A stretch of 64,000 bases of DNA from Sphaerotilus mobilis (GTDB lineage Bacteria; Pseudomonadota; Gammaproteobacteria; Burkholderiales; Burkholderiaceae_C), in assembly GCF_004216565.1 (NCBI RefSeq), contig NZ_SGWV01000014.1:1-64000 (forward strand). The letters run 5' to 3'. Each line of letters starts with the position of its first letter. Position 1 is the stretch's first letter. The translations under genes and the position numbers were made by a program. Below, one piece after another: positions 1-8,982 of the stretch. Below the pieces are notes generated by a model, which had not been told where the DNA came from, made no database searches, and worked only from the letters and a program-made list of their open reading frames with translations.

Positions 1-394
1 CCTGTGGCCCGAGTTCTTCACCGACGACTGCGTCTACCGCCTGCAGCCGCGCGAGAACCATGAGCGCGGTTTCCCGCTGGCCACGCTCGCCTTCAACAGC
101 AAGGGCATGCTCAAGGACCGCGTCTACGGCATCCAGGAAACGCTCTTCCACGACCCCTACTACCAGCGCCACATCGTGGGCGCGCCGGTGGTGCGCGAGG
201 TCACGGAAGGACACATCCGCAGCGAGGCCAACTACGCGGTCTTCCGCACCAAGCTGTCGCAGGAGAGCACGGTCTTCAACGTGGGCCGCTACCTCGACGT
301 GGTGGTGCGCACGCCGGCCGGGCTGAAGTTCGCCTCCCGCGAATGCATCTACGACACCGAGATGATCCCGAACTCGATCATCTATCCGATCTGA
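1..394 (+). CDS. Aromatic-ring-hydroxylating dioxygenase beta subunit (3' part)
   Basis: The frame is open from base 2 and gives the last 130 residues of a small (beta) subunit of a Rieske-type aromatic-ring dioxygenase, a SnoaL-like cone-fold protein that supports the alpha subunit and carries no catalytic site itself. The family look comes from the early [10 protein letters not shown] stretch, the [18 protein letters not shown] region, and the C-terminus in which ECIYDT is followed by PNSIIYPI. The 5' end and the alpha subunit lie outside the window. A Rieske ferredoxin starts 19 bp downstream, as expected for a multicomponent oxygenase operon. The substrate (salicylate, anthranilate, terephthalate or other) cannot be told from this fragment. 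Confidence 0.85.
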   Translation, partial: LWPEFFTDDCVYRLQPRENHERGFPLATLAFNSKGMLKDRVYGIQETLFHDPYYQRHIVGAPVVREVTEGHIRSEANYAVFRTKLSQESTVFNVGRYLDVVVRTPAGLKFASRECIYDTEMIPNSIIYPI

Positions 395-413
395 TCTGCC
401 CCAGAGACACGAC

Positions 414-743
414 ATGAGCGACAACACGAGCGATACGAACTGGACCGATGCCCTCGCCGCCGCCGACCTGCCCGGCGACGACGTCATCGGCGTGGCCGTG
501 GCCGGCCGCGACATCGCCGTCTATACCGTGGGCGACGAGGTCTACGCGACCGACAACCTCTGCACCCACGGCAACGCCCGGCTGTGCGACGGTTTCCTCG
601 AAGGCCACGAGATCGAGTGCCCGCTGCACCAGGGCAAGTTCGACGTGCGCAACGGCCAGCCCACCTGCTCGCCGGTCACGCAAGCCCTGCGCAGCTACCC
701 CGTGAAGATCGAGGCTGGCCGCGTGTTCGTGCAGGTCGACTAG
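414..743 (+). CDS. Rieske [2Fe-2S] ferredoxin of the ring dioxygenase
   Basis: A 109-residue ferredoxin that would pass electrons from a reductase to the terminal dioxygenase encoded just upstream. The two cluster-binding motifs are clear: CTHGNARL (Cys-x-His) and, about 18 residues later, CPLHQG (Cys-x2-His). Length matches stand-alone naphthalene or salicylate dioxygenase ferredoxins (about 105 residues). It ends with the usual YPVKIEAGRVFVQVD type tail. No ferredoxin reductase follows, so that component must be elsewhere, possibly upstream of the window. Confidence 0.93.
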   Translation: MSDNTSDTNWTDALAAADLPGDDVIGVAVAGRDIAVYTVGDEVYATDNLCTHGNARLCDGFLEGHEIECPLHQGKFDVRNGQPTCSPVTQALRSYPVKIEAGRVFVQVD

Positions 744-853
744 CCCGGCGAGCTTGCCAAAACTGGATTGTTCCGGGCTGCCTGTGCGTGCGCCAATGCA
801 CGCATACCCGCCGGCACTCGCTCGCTGGCAGGGGCGCAGACCCGGAGAACCCG

Positions 854-2377
854 ATGTCCAGTCCGACACATCCGAACCTCGACGATGAAGACCTGAAGGT
901 GCTGCACAGCATGGGCTATGCCCAGGAGCTGGCGCGCAACATGAAGGGCTTCCAGAACTTCGCCATCTCGTTCTCGATCATCTGCATCCTGTCGGGCGGC
1001 ATCAACTCGCTCGGCCAGGGCATCAGCGGCCTGGGTGGCGGCGCCATCGGCGTCGGCTGGATCGTGGGTTGTGCCCTCACGCTGCTGTTTGCCCTGTGCA
1101 TGGCGCAGATCGGCTCGGCCTACCCGACGGCGGGCGGGCTCTACCACTGGGGTTCGATCCTGGGCGGGCGCGGCTTTGGCTGGCTGACCGCCTGGCTCAA
1201 CCTGCTGGGTCTGGTGACGGTGCTGGGCGCCATCAACGTCGGCACCTACAACTACTTCATCGGCGCCTTCGGGCCGATGCTGGGACTGGAGACCAGCTTC
1301 GGGCTGCAGGCGGCCTTTGTCGCGGGCATCACGCTGCTGCAGGCCATCGTCAACCATGTCGGCATCCGTGCCACGGCCAGGCTGACGGACCTGTCGGGCT
1401 ACCTGATCTTCGCGGTTGCGGTCGGGCTCACGGTTGCGCTGCTGGCCTATGCGCCGCAGTGGGACTTCTCCCGCCTGGTCACGTTCAAGAACTACAGCGG
1501 TCCAGCCGGCGGTGACGTCTGGCCGGCCACCGACAACATGCTGCTGCTGTTCGGTCTGGGCTTGCTCTTGCCGATCTACACGGTGACCGGCTTCGATGCC
1601 TCGGCCCATACCGCCGAAGAGACGCAGAACGCCGCGCGTGCCGTGCCCAAGGGCATCATCAACTCGGTGATCTGGTCGGCGCTGTTTGGCTGGCTGATGT
1701 TGAGCGCCTTCGTGCTGGCCATCCCTGACATGGACAAGGCGGCGGCCAGTGGCTGGAACGTCTTCTTCGACACGCTCGGCGCGGTGCTGCCGGCCGGTCT
1801 CAAGACCGTGCTCTACGTGCTGATCCTGGTCTGCCAACTGCTTTGCGGTCTGGCCACGGTGACGTCGGCCTCGCGCATGATCTTCGCCTTCGCCCGCGAC
1901 GGTGGCCTGCCGGCATCGGCCCAACTCAAGCGCATCCATCCCCGCTTCCGGACCCCGGTGGCCGCCATCTGGACCGCCGCGATCATCTCGCTGCTGTTCA
2001 CGCTCTACACGCCCGCCTACACGACGATCGTGTCGGTCACGGTGATCTTCATCTTCCTGTCCTACGGCCTGCCGATCGCAGCGGGCGTGCGGGCCTACGG
2101 CAGCAGCTGGACGACCATGGGGCCGTGGAGCATGGGGCCGATGTTCCGCGTCGTCGGCGTGCTGGCCGTGCTGGCGGTGCTGATCGTCTTTTTCCTCGGT
2201 GTGCAGCCGCCCAATGACAACGCACTGCCGATCACGCTGGCCTTCCTGGCATTGACGGCTGTGGTCTGGTTCGGCTTCGAGCGTCGCCGCTTCCAGGGAC
2301 CGCCGGTGGGCGACGAGGTGCTGCGTCGACAGGCCGAGATCGCCGCCGCCGAGCGCGCGCTGCAGGCCACCCCGTGA
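854..2377 (+). CDS. APC-family amino acid/amine permease
   Basis: A 507-residue integral membrane transporter of the amino acid-polyamine-organocation superfamily. The N-terminal soluble stretch runs into NFAISFSIICILSGG, the usual first helix of the family, followed by about twelve hydrophobic segments. The ATG at 854 is preferred over longer upstream options because it follows a GGAGA ribosome site and places the conserved first helix about 55 residues in. It sits between the dioxygenase/ferredoxin genes and an SDR gene, so it may import the nitrogen-containing or aromatic substrate of that pathway; this is inference from context. Confidence 0.88.
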   Translation: MSSPTHPNLDDEDLKVLHSMGYAQELARNMKGFQNFAISFSIICILSGGINSLGQGISGLGGGAIGVGWIVGCALTLLFALCMAQIGSAYPTAGGLYHWGSILGGRGFGWLTAWLNLLGLVTVLGAINVGTYNYFIGAFGPMLGLETSFGLQAAFVAGITLLQAIVNHVGIRATARLTDLSGYLIFAVAVGLTVALLAYAPQWDFSRLVTFKNYSGPAGGDVWPATDNMLLLFGLGLLLPIYTVTGFDASAHTAEETQNAARAVPKGIINSVIWSALFGWLMLSAFVLAIPDMDKAAASGWNVFFDTLGAVLPAGLKTVLYVLILVCQLLCGLATVTSASRMIFAFARDGGLPASAQLKRIHPRFRTPVAAIWTAAIISLLFTLYTPAYTTIVSVTVIFIFLSYGLPIAAGVRAYGSSWTTMGPWSMGPMFRVVGVLAVLAVLIVFFLGVQPPNDNALPITLAFLALTAVVWFGFERRRFQGPPVGDEVLRRQAEIAAAERALQATP

Positions 2378-2408
2378 ACACGGCAGCCACGAGACCGGGA
2401 CACAGGAC

Positions 2409-3176
2409 ATGGCCGATCGCCTGAAAGACAAGATCGCCGTGATCTCCGGCGGCGCCACCGGCGTCGGCGGGGCGGCCTCGGCCTTGTTCGCCCGTGAAGG
2501 CGCCCGCGTGGCGGTGCTCGACATCCAGGCCGCAGCCGCCGAGGCGACCGCGCAGGGCATCCGCGAGGCGGGCGGCGAGGCGATCGCGGTGGTGGCCGAT
2601 GTCTCTGTGGCCGCGCAGGTCCAGGCCGCGATCGCTGTGGTGCTGGCGCGCTGGGGTCGCATCGACGTGCTGTTCAACCATGCGGGCAGCCTGATCGTGA
2701 AGCCCTTCCTCGACACCACCGAGGACGAATGGGACCGGCTCATGGCTGTGAACGTCAAGAGCATGTACCTCGTCACCCGCGCGGTGCTGCCGGCCATGCT
2801 GGCCCAGGGCAAGGGCGCGATCGTCTGCACCTCGTCGATCTCGGCCGTGGCCGGCACGCCGATGGAGGTGCTCTACGACACCACCAAAGGCGCCTGTCAC
2901 ATGTTCGCGCGTGCCATCGCGGTCGAGTACCGCGACCGCGGCATCCGCTGCAATGCGGTCTGCCCCGGCTTCATCCGCACGCCGCACGGCCTGCGCGAAC
3001 TCGAGGCCTTGCGCCAGTTCGGCGTGGACGTCTCCGACGCCGCATTGGCCGTGGCCCAGGGCCGGATCTGCGAACCCGAGGAGGTCGCAGCCGCCGCCTT
3101 GTTCCTGGCCAGCGACGAGGCGAGCTTCGTCAACGGCACCCACTTGTTCGTCGACAACGGCTTCACAGCCGTCTGA
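2409..3176 (+). CDS. SDR-family NAD(P)-dependent oxidoreductase
   Basis: A 255-residue classical short-chain dehydrogenase. The cofactor loop GGATGVGGA lies near residue 15, and VLDIQ near residue 38, where an acidic residue often indicates NAD preference. A catalytic Ser in TSSISAV and a Tyr-x3-Lys motif (YDTTK) are both present. The proline-glycine PG motif after the active site (CPGFIRTP) is also as expected. It follows the permease by 31 bp on the same strand and may oxidise an alcohol or dihydrodiol intermediate of the neighbouring ring-oxidation pathway. The substrate is not predictable from sequence alone. Confidence 0.9.
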   Translation: MADRLKDKIAVISGGATGVGGAASALFAREGARVAVLDIQAAAAEATAQGIREAGGEAIAVVADVSVAAQVQAAIAVVLARWGRIDVLFNHAGSLIVKPFLDTTEDEWDRLMAVNVKSMYLVTRAVLPAMLAQGKGAIVCTSSISAVAGTPMEVLYDTTKGACHMFARAIAVEYRDRGIRCNAVCPGFIRTPHGLRELEALRQFGVDVSDAALAVAQGRICEPEEVAAAALFLASDEASFVNGTHLFVDNGFTAV

Positions 3177-3280
3177 GCCGAAGCCCGCCGCACGGCTCGT
3201 GCAGCCGGCCGCGCCGGTCGGCGACCTTGACGCGATGCAGTGCTCATCCAGCAACACTCATCTTGATGCGCGGACACAGC

Positions 3281-3313
3281 AAAAAGGCCTTGCATCGTGA
3301 GATGCAAGGCCTT
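3281..3313 (-). terminator. Rho-independent terminator of tRNA-Asn
   Basis: A perfect 13-bp inverted repeat (arms 3284-3296 and 3301-3313, loop of 4) reads on the minus strand as a hairpin followed by five Ts (3285-3281). It begins 8 bp beyond the 3' end of the minus-strand tRNA-Asn. It may also slow plus-strand readthrough from the SDR gene. Confidence 0.8.
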
Positions 3314-3320
3314 GCTTGTT

Positions 3321-3396
3321 TGGCTCCCCGACCTGGGCTCGAACCAGGGACCTACGGATTAACAGTCCGGCGCTCTACCAACTGAGCTATCGGGGA
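3321..3396 (-). tRNA. tRNA-Asn (GTT)
   Basis: A 76-nt minus-strand cloverleaf. The acceptor stem TCCCCGA pairs with TCGGGGA, followed by discriminator G and an encoded CCA at 3321-3323. The D arm begins GCTCAGTTGG, the anticodon loop reads TGTTAAT with anticodon GTT, and the T arm contains GGTTCGAGCCC. A terminator hairpin follows directly. No integrase or element is attached to the tRNA 3' end here. Confidence 0.97.
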
Positions 3397-3515
3397 TCAG
3401 CTGTTTGCTGAAGCAGCGATTCTAGGCTGGAAATGATGAGGCGCGCAAGGGGGTCGCGTTTGTCGTGTGACGACGACGTTGTCGACACCCGGACGCAGCG
3501 CGCGCCCTTGGGTGT

Positions 3516-5861
3516 TCATGCGTCGAAGGGGTGGTGGCGCGGGCTGCTGGTCGCCAGGGTGGCGCCCTCGGAGACTGCGGCGCTGCCGGAGATGCCGGAG
3601 ATGCCGCCCGGCAGATGCAGGTGGAAGGCCACGCCGGATTCGGGCAGGTTCTCGCACCAGAGGCTGCCGCCATGGGCCTGCATGATCTTGCTGGCGATGG
3701 CCAGGCTCAGGCCGAAGCTGCCGGTCTCGTCGCGGTTGCGCAGGCCGTGGAAGAAAGCCTCGAAGACGTAGGCCTGTTCATGGTCCGGCACGCCGGGGCC
3801 GGCGTCCTTGATGGTCCAGTGCAGGCGGTCGTCGGGGCCGCGGTCAAGGTCGATGTCGACGGCGCTGCCCGGCGGTGCGAAGCGCAGCGCGTTGTCGAGC
3901 ACGTTGCGCAGGGCCTGATGCAGCCGCATGCGATCGGCCCAGGCGGTCTGTTCGTTGGCACTCGACCGGCTGGCGACGCTGTCCGGGCCGTCGTGAGGCA
4001 GGAGCAGGCCGAAGGTCCGCAGGCTGACCTGCTGGGTGGTGGCACGAGCCTTCAGTTCGGACAGCACCTCGGTCGTCAGCGTGACAACGTCGGTGACGTC
4101 GCGGTGCATGTTGCCGACCGTGCTTTCGAGCTTGGACATGTCGAGCAGGTCGTTGACCATCACCAGCATGCGTTTGCCGGTGCGGTGGATGTCGTCGAAC
4201 ATCTCGCGCAGCAGGGGCTGTTCGCCGCTGTGCCACTTGCCCAGCTCGGCAAAGCCCAGCACCGATTGCAAGGGGGTGCGCAGGCCGTGGCTCATGTTGG
4301 CGATGAACTCGTTCTTGCTCTCGCTGGCTTGCTGGGCCTTCTGCATCGCTTCACGCGTGTGGCGCTCGGCCTCGCGCAGTTCGGTGACATCAGTGATGCT
4401 GCCGATCACGGCGTTGGGCCGGCCGTCCTCGCGCAGGATGGCCACCTTGCTGACCAGGGCCTCGCGCAGCCGGCCGTCGGCGCCGGGCAGGTCGTCGAGG
4501 TAGTGGCTGCGCCCACGTCCTTTCCAGACCGCGTTGTCGTGCAGCGGGTGATAGGCCAGCTGCTGCAAATGGGCGGCCAGCGGCAGGCCGGTACCGAGCA
4601 GCTGTTCGCGCTCCACGCCGAGGAAGTCCTCGAAGGCTTGGTTGACCATGGCGTAGTGGCCCATTGCATCGAGCACGAACATCGGCGCCGGTGCCGCCTC
4701 GATCACCGCCCGCAGCGAGCGCTCCTTTTCCTCCAGGCCGGCCTTGGTGCCGGCCAGTTCGCGCTCCAGGGCTTCATGGGTGCGCAACGAACGCCAGGCC
4801 GCACCGGTGGCCGCGCTGATCAGCAAGGCCAGCAGCAGGCTGGCCGCCAGCAGCCAGCCGACGTCGTCGCGCCACTGCGAGATCACGTCCGAGGTGGGTT
4901 GCTCGACCAGCAGCAGCCAAGGGTGTTCGCGCAGGCTGCGGTAGGCGGAGATCGCCTCGTTGCCGTCCAGGCCGGGTCCGCTGAAGGTGCCGTGCTCGGA
5001 CTGGCTGATGAGTTCCTGCATGGCCGGGCTGAAGCGGATCGTCGCGCCAGGCTGGACGCGGGCGTTGTCGGTGATCGCCATCACCATGCCGTGGATGTTG
5101 ACCAGCGCGGCGCGCTTGGCGCTCTTCTGCAGCGCCAGCTCGTAGGCGCTGCCGAGGAAGTCTGTGTTCAGGGCGGCGACCAGGTGCAGGTTCTCGCCGT
5201 CGGCGCTGCTGGCCCCGTGGACCAGGGTCGACAGGCCGATCTGTTCGAGGGTGCGAGGGGGCACGGGCGTGCCCGCTGTCGCAGATGCGGCCAGCTGCGA
5301 CGGCGCCACCAGGGCGGGCACCAGGTCTCGGCCGGGCAACCAGGGGCCGATGCGGTACTGGCTGGCGCTGCGCGGGCGCAGCAGGCGTCCCATGTCGATC
5401 TGGGCGCCGTGGTTGTCGGGCGCCGAGCTGGCCCGGATGCGCCCGGCGTCGTCGACGATGGACAGGCTGCGGATCAGCGGCGAGGTGCGTGCCGCGCCAG
5501 GCAGGTCGCGGTCCAACTCGGCCAGCTGGGCGCTGCGCAGCTGCCGGGTGCGCAGGCCGACGTTGTCGAGCACCAGCTTGACGGTGTCGAGGTGGCGCGA
5601 GCTGAGGTCCTCCAACGTGCGGGCCACCAGTTCGGTGTTGGCGCGCTCGTTGTCGAGGATGTGCTGCCGGTGCGTGATCGCCAGTGCGCTGGCGAAGGCC
5701 AGCAGCACAGCCAGCAGGGTCAGGCCGATCCAGGGCAGGTAGGCGCTGGACGTGCGCCGGAAGCTGCCAGACGTGTCCAGCGGGCCGGGTTCGGCGATGG
5801 CCGGTCCGAGGGTGCCCGCCGGGGCAAGCGGAACCGTTGCCGGTGTTCGCGTGCCGGTCAT
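3516..5861 (-). CDS. Membrane sensor histidine kinase with PAS domain
   Basis: A 781-residue sensor kinase. It has a transmembrane helix near residues 41-64, a large extracytoplasmic region of about 265 residues, a second helix near 330-353, a PAS domain near 385-500, a HisKA box with His525, and an HATPase domain (N-box NVLDNALRFA, G1 box DAGPGVPD, G2-like FGLSLAI). The H-box reads SHGLRTPL, so Gly526 replaces the Glu normally next to the phospho-accepting His. The gene overlaps the upstream solute-binding protein gene by 4 bp (ATGA), which suggests translational coupling and a shared signal. No response regulator is encoded nearby. Confidence 0.9.
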   Translation of the reverse strand: MTGTRTPATVPLAPAGTLGPAIAEPGPLDTSGSFRRTSSAYLPWIGLTLLAVLLAFASALAITHRQHILDNERANTELVARTLEDLSSRHLDTVKLVLDNVGLRTRQLRSAQLAELDRDLPGAARTSPLIRSLSIVDDAGRIRASSAPDNHGAQIDMGRLLRPRSASQYRIGPWLPGRDLVPALVAPSQLAASATAGTPVPPRTLEQIGLSTLVHGASSADGENLHLVAALNTDFLGSAYELALQKSAKRAALVNIHGMVMAITDNARVQPGATIRFSPAMQELISQSEHGTFSGPGLDGNEAISAYRSLREHPWLLLVEQPTSDVISQWRDDVGWLLAASLLLALLISAATGAAWRSLRTHEALERELAGTKAGLEEKERSLRAVIEAAPAPMFVLDAMGHYAMVNQAFEDFLGVEREQLLGTGLPLAAHLQQLAYHPLHDNAVWKGRGRSHYLDDLPGADGRLREALVSKVAILREDGRPNAVIGSITDVTELREAERHTREAMQKAQQASESKNEFIANMSHGLRTPLQSVLGFAELGKWHSGEQPLLREMFDDIHRTGKRMLVMVNDLLDMSKLESTVGNMHRDVTDVVTLTTEVLSELKARATTQQVSLRTFGLLLPHDGPDSVASRSSANEQTAWADRMRLHQALRNVLDNALRFAPPGSAVDIDLDRGPDDRLHWTIKDAGPGVPDHEQAYVFEAFFHGLRNRDETGSFGLSLAIASKIMQAHGGSLWCENLPESGVAFHLHLPGGISGISGSAAVSEGATLATSSPRHHPFDA

Positions 5862-6664
5862 GGCCGGACCACGATGTCGGCCAGGCCGTGGCGCCGGGCT
5901 GCTGCGGCCAGCCGGCCGTCCTGCTGGATCCGCCCGACGAAGTCGTTGATCCGCTGCAGCCAGGCGTCATCGCCCGGCTTGACCGCGTAGGCATAAGGCA
6001 CGACGTTGAACGGCTGCGGCGGCGAGATCACGTGGGTCCACTCCTGACGTTGCAAGGTGCGGCTGTAGGGGTAGTCGGTCATGAAGACGTCGATCCGGCC
6101 AGATTCAAGCTCGCGTTCGCGCGACGCCGGCGGCTCGACCACCACCAGCGTGGCCAGGCGCAGCGTGCGCGCCATCACCGGTTGCATGAAGGTGCTAGCC
6201 TGCACCGCGACGCGCACGCCCGGCTGGTCGATGTCTTCCCAGCGCCGCACGACGCGGTTGCTGCGTGTGGTGACCGCGTAGATGTCGCTGCTCAGGTAGG
6301 GCTTGCTGAAGTTCAGGTGGGCGGCCCGTTGCGGGAGCACCGCGATGGCGAACATCGCCACGTCGCACCGGTCTGCCAGCAGGTCGGGAATCAGGGTCTG
6401 GAAGGACGAGTCGACGTGCCGCAGCGCGACGCCCAGGTCATGCGCCAGCTCGATCGACAGGTCGATGTCGAGGCCCACCAGGTGGTCGGTGCGCGGGTGA
6501 CGGTGGCTGATGCCTTGGTAGGCCGGCCAGATGCAGACCAGCAGCTGGCCGCGTTCGCGCACGCGGTTGGCGACCTCGCCGGCCCGGGCGGTCGACATCA
6601 GGGTGGCCAGCAACAGAAGCCAGACCAGGCCGAGCAGGGACGCGATCGAGCGCTTGTTTCGCAT
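5858..6664 (-). CDS. Periplasmic solute-binding protein (family 3)
   Basis: A 268-residue protein with a cleavable signal (MRNKRSIASLLGLVWLLLLA, then STARA-G) and a type-II periplasmic binding fold. Signs of the fold include LLVCIWPAYQG, LVGLDIDLSIELAH, DVAMFAIAVLPQR and LNFSKPYLSSDIY. The ATG at 6664 is chosen because it starts the signal peptide; the longer open frame upstream is Arg-rich and implausible. No ABC permease or ATPase is adjacent. Instead the stop overlaps the start of the histidine kinase, so the protein more likely presents a ligand to the kinase than feeds a transporter. The ligand is unknown. Confidence 0.85.
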   Translation of the reverse strand: MRNKRSIASLLGLVWLLLLATLMSTARAGEVANRVRERGQLLVCIWPAYQGISHRHPRTDHLVGLDIDLSIELAHDLGVALRHVDSSFQTLIPDLLADRCDVAMFAIAVLPQRAAHLNFSKPYLSSDIYAVTTRSNRVVRRWEDIDQPGVRVAVQASTFMQPVMARTLRLATLVVVEPPASRERELESGRIDVFMTDYPYSRTLQRQEWTHVISPPQPFNVVPYAYAVKPGDDAWLQRINDFVGRIQQDGRLAAAARRHGLADIVVRP

Positions 6665-6675
6665 GGGTTCCGACT

Positions 6676-7752
6676 CTAGCGAGAGTCGGTGCCGCCGGGG
6701 AGGGCATCGACACCCAGCAAGCGTTGCAGCCGTGCGCTGCTGGTGGTGTATTCGAGGATGTGCGGCGCTTCGGGCCGCAGCCGGCGGGCAATGGCGTGCG
6801 CGGCGAGCGTGGCTTCGTGGAAGCCGCAGACGATGAGCTTGAGCTTGCCGGGGTAGCTGCAGACGTCGCCGACCGCGTAGACGCCGGCCAGGCGTGTCTC
6901 GCAACTTGCCGGGTCGACGGGCACCTGTTTGCGGGCGAGACCAAGGTCCCAGTCGGCCAGCGGGCCCAGCCGCGGGTTCAGGCCCAGGCTGATGTGGAGG
7001 GCGCTCGCGGCGTGTTCGGGCGAGCCGCCGTCGCTGGCCATCCAGGCGATGCCGACCAGCTGGCCGGACTCGTCCAGGCGCAGGGCCTCGGGCTGGCCGA
7101 CGTGGCGCACGACGCGGCCTTGGGCGATCAGTTGTTCAAGTCGCGCGACCCGCTCAGCGTGGGCCGGATAGGTGTCGCGGCGGTAGAGCAGGTGGACGGC
7201 CGGCGCGCCGCGTTCGACCAGTGCGAAGACGGCATCCAGCGCCCGGTCGTCGCCGCCATGAACCCAGGGAAGGGCGCCGATCGGATCGTCCGGTCGGGGC
7301 TCGCGGTGCCAGACCTGACGGCCTTCGAGGGCCTCGATGCCGGCGAGCTTCAGGCGCCGGGGCGCAAAGGCGCCGACGCCTGCGGCCAGCACGACGGTGC
7401 GGGCGAGCCAGACGCGGCCAGCGGCGTCGGCGAGCCGCCATCGGCCATCGGCCTCGGCGGTCAGCGACACGATTTCCTGGCCCAGCACGCTGCGCGGGCG
7501 CAGCGGTTCGAGCTGGCGGTTCAGCCGCTCGACCAGTTCGGCGCCGCTGCAGGCCAGCAGGCCAGGCAGGTCGTGGATGGGCTTGTCGGGGTAGAGCTCG
7601 GCGCACTGCCCGCCCAGGAAGGGCAGGGTGTCGACCACGGCACAGGAGAGTTCCTGCAGGCCGAGTTGGAAGACCTGGTAGAGCCCGACCGGGCCGGCGC
7701 CGACGACGAGGCAGTCGACCTCGTCGGGCACCGTCTCGTCCTGGGTCGACAC
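6676..7752 (-). CDS. Thioredoxin-reductase-like ferredoxin--NADP+ reductase
   Basis: A 358-residue FAD protein of the type-2 ferredoxin-NADP reductase family (YumC-like), lacking a redox Cys pair. The FAD dinucleotide motif is GAGPVGLYQ near residue 18; the LGGQCAELYPDKPIHDLPG stretch is typical of this family, and the C-terminal FAD motif reads GVYAVGDVCSYPGKLKLI. In the pyridine-nucleotide site the usual GGGDSA is HGGDDRA. The gene lies 29 bp downstream of the 7Fe ferredoxin on the same strand, so the two probably form a redox pair; it precedes the solute-binding protein by 11 bp. Confidence 0.88.
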   Translation of the reverse strand: MSTQDETVPDEVDCLVVGAGPVGLYQVFQLGLQELSCAVVDTLPFLGGQCAELYPDKPIHDLPGLLACSGAELVERLNRQLEPLRPRSVLGQEIVSLTAEADGRWRLADAAGRVWLARTVVLAAGVGAFAPRRLKLAGIEALEGRQVWHREPRPDDPIGALPWVHGGDDRALDAVFALVERGAPAVHLLYRRDTYPAHAERVARLEQLIAQGRVVRHVGQPEALRLDESGQLVGIAWMASDGGSPEHAASALHISLGLNPRLGPLADWDLGLARKQVPVDPASCETRLAGVYAVGDVCSYPGKLKLIVCGFHEATLAAHAIARRLRPEAPHILEYTTSSARLQRLLGVDALPGGTDSR

Positions 7753-7781
7753 CGGGGGCGGGGCCGGGTCAGGAACGGGCG

Positions 7782-8105
7782 TCAGCGCTTGAGTTCGTCA
7801 AGCTTGTGCTTGACGTCCTTCCACGCGTCCGCGTCCGGCAGCGCGGCCTTGCGCTTGGTGATGCTGGGCCACTTGGGCGACAGCTCGGCGTTGATCTTGA
7901 TGAACTTCTGCTGGTCGGCCGGCACGTCCTCTTCCGGGAGGATGGCGTTGACCGGGCATTCGGGGATGCAGACCGCGCAGTCGATGCATTCATCCGGGTC
8001 GATGACCAGGAAGTTCGGGCCTTCGCGGAAGCAATCGACCGGGCAGACATCGACGCAATCGGTGTACTTGCAGCGGATGCACGATTCGGTGACGACGTGG
8101 GTCAT
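7782..8105 (-). CDS. fdxA: 7Fe ferredoxin FdxA
   Basis: A 107-residue seven-iron ferredoxin. The N-terminal half has the [3Fe-4S] and [4Fe-4S] ligand pattern: [18 protein letters not shown], then [16 protein letters not shown]. The C-terminal helix ([14 protein letters not shown]) is usual for the family. It is a small soluble electron carrier. Its position directly upstream of a ferredoxin-NADP reductase supports a role as that enzyme's partner; it may also supply electrons to the sulfite reductase encoded nearby, which is inference. Confidence 0.96.
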   Translation of the reverse strand: MTHVVTESCIRCKYTDCVDVCPVDCFREGPNFLVIDPDECIDCAVCIPECPVNAILPEEDVPADQQKFIKINAELSPKWPSITKRKAALPDADAWKDVKHKLDELKR

Positions 8106-8204
8106 GTCAGGGGAGCTGGTTGCGTGTGGGGAGCCTGTCGGCCGGGTCGGCGGACAAGCGGGCGATTTTAGGGGGGCGGGTCGGGAACTCTGTGGTGATC
8201 CCGG

Positions 8205-8948
8205 TCAATCCTGGCCGGCAAGCGTGTCGGAAGGCGGCGCATCGAGCGCCTGGACGGCGCGGGCGCCCACGCCCACGGTGACGAGTGTGGGTCGGCCGGC
8301 GTGGCCTTCGTTCGCATCGGCCAGCGTGCCGACCGTGTGTTGGCTGATGTGCTCGTCGGGCCAGCCGGCGCGCGAGACCACCAGCGCGGGCGTGTCGGCC
8401 GGCCAGCCGACCTCGGCCAGCTTGGTGCCCAGCGCATCGAGCTGGCGCCCGGCCATGTAGAAGACCTCGGTGTCGGCGCTGCGACGGGCTTCGAGCGCGC
8501 CGGCCTGGGTCATGGCCGTGCTGAAGGCCACGCTGCGACCGATGCCGCGGCGCGTCAGCGGGCATTGCGTGATCGCGGCGGCGGCCAGTGCGGCGCTGAT
8601 GCCGGGCACCACCTCGGCGGCGATGCCGGCCTCGGCCAGGGCCTGAAGCTCTTCCTCCAGGCGCCCGAACAGGCTCGGATCGCCGCCCTTGAGGCGGGCC
8701 ACCAGCCGGGCGCTGCGGGCGCTATCGACCAGCAGCGTGTTGATGCGCGCCTGGCCGGTGCTGTCGGCGCTGAAGCCGCGCTTGCCGACGTCGATCCAGC
8801 GCGCACCGGGCGCCGCCTCGGCCCGCAGGGACGGGTCGATCAGGGCATCGGCCAGCACCACGTCCGCGTCACGCAGACGGGCCAGCCCACGCACGGTGAT
8901 CAGGTCGGCGGCACCCGGTCCGGCACCGATGAAGACGACGCGGCCCAT
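8205..8948 (-). CDS. cobA: Uroporphyrinogen-III C-methyltransferase
   Basis: A 247-residue SAM-dependent methyltransferase that converts uroporphyrinogen III to precorrin-2, the first step to siroheme. The SAM-binding loop GAGPGAADL is at the N-terminus, followed by ADVVLADALIDP, RLKGGDPSLFGR and the PGISAALAAAA region, all hallmarks of SUMT. It lacks the CysG dehydrogenase/ferrochelatase half. It lies at the downstream end of the sulfate-assimilation operon, which explains its job: siroheme is the prosthetic group of the CysI sulfite reductase in the same operon. Confidence 0.94.
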   Translation of the reverse strand: MGRVVFIGAGPGAADLITVRGLARLRDADVVLADALIDPSLRAEAAPGARWIDVGKRGFSADSTGQARINTLLVDSARSARLVARLKGGDPSLFGRLEEELQALAEAGIAAEVVPGISAALAAAAITQCPLTRRGIGRSVAFSTAMTQAGALEARRSADTEVFYMAGRQLDALGTKLAEVGWPADTPALVVSRAGWPDEHISQHTVGTLADANEGHAGRPTLVTVGVGARAVQALDAPPSDTLAGQD

Positions 8949-8982
8949 CCCGATGTCCGATCCCGAACCGGTTCCCGAGGCC

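Noticed and set aside
740-2857. A 705-codon minus-strand open frame antisense to the APC permease and SDR genes
   Set aside because: It has no recognisable domain, is rich in Arg, Gln and His as expected for an antisense frame of GC-rich coding DNA, and both plus-strand genes are clear.
3321-3396. tRNA-Asn as an attachment site of a genomic island
   Set aside because: There is no integrase next to it and no repeated tRNA 3' end was noticed in the flanking sequence.
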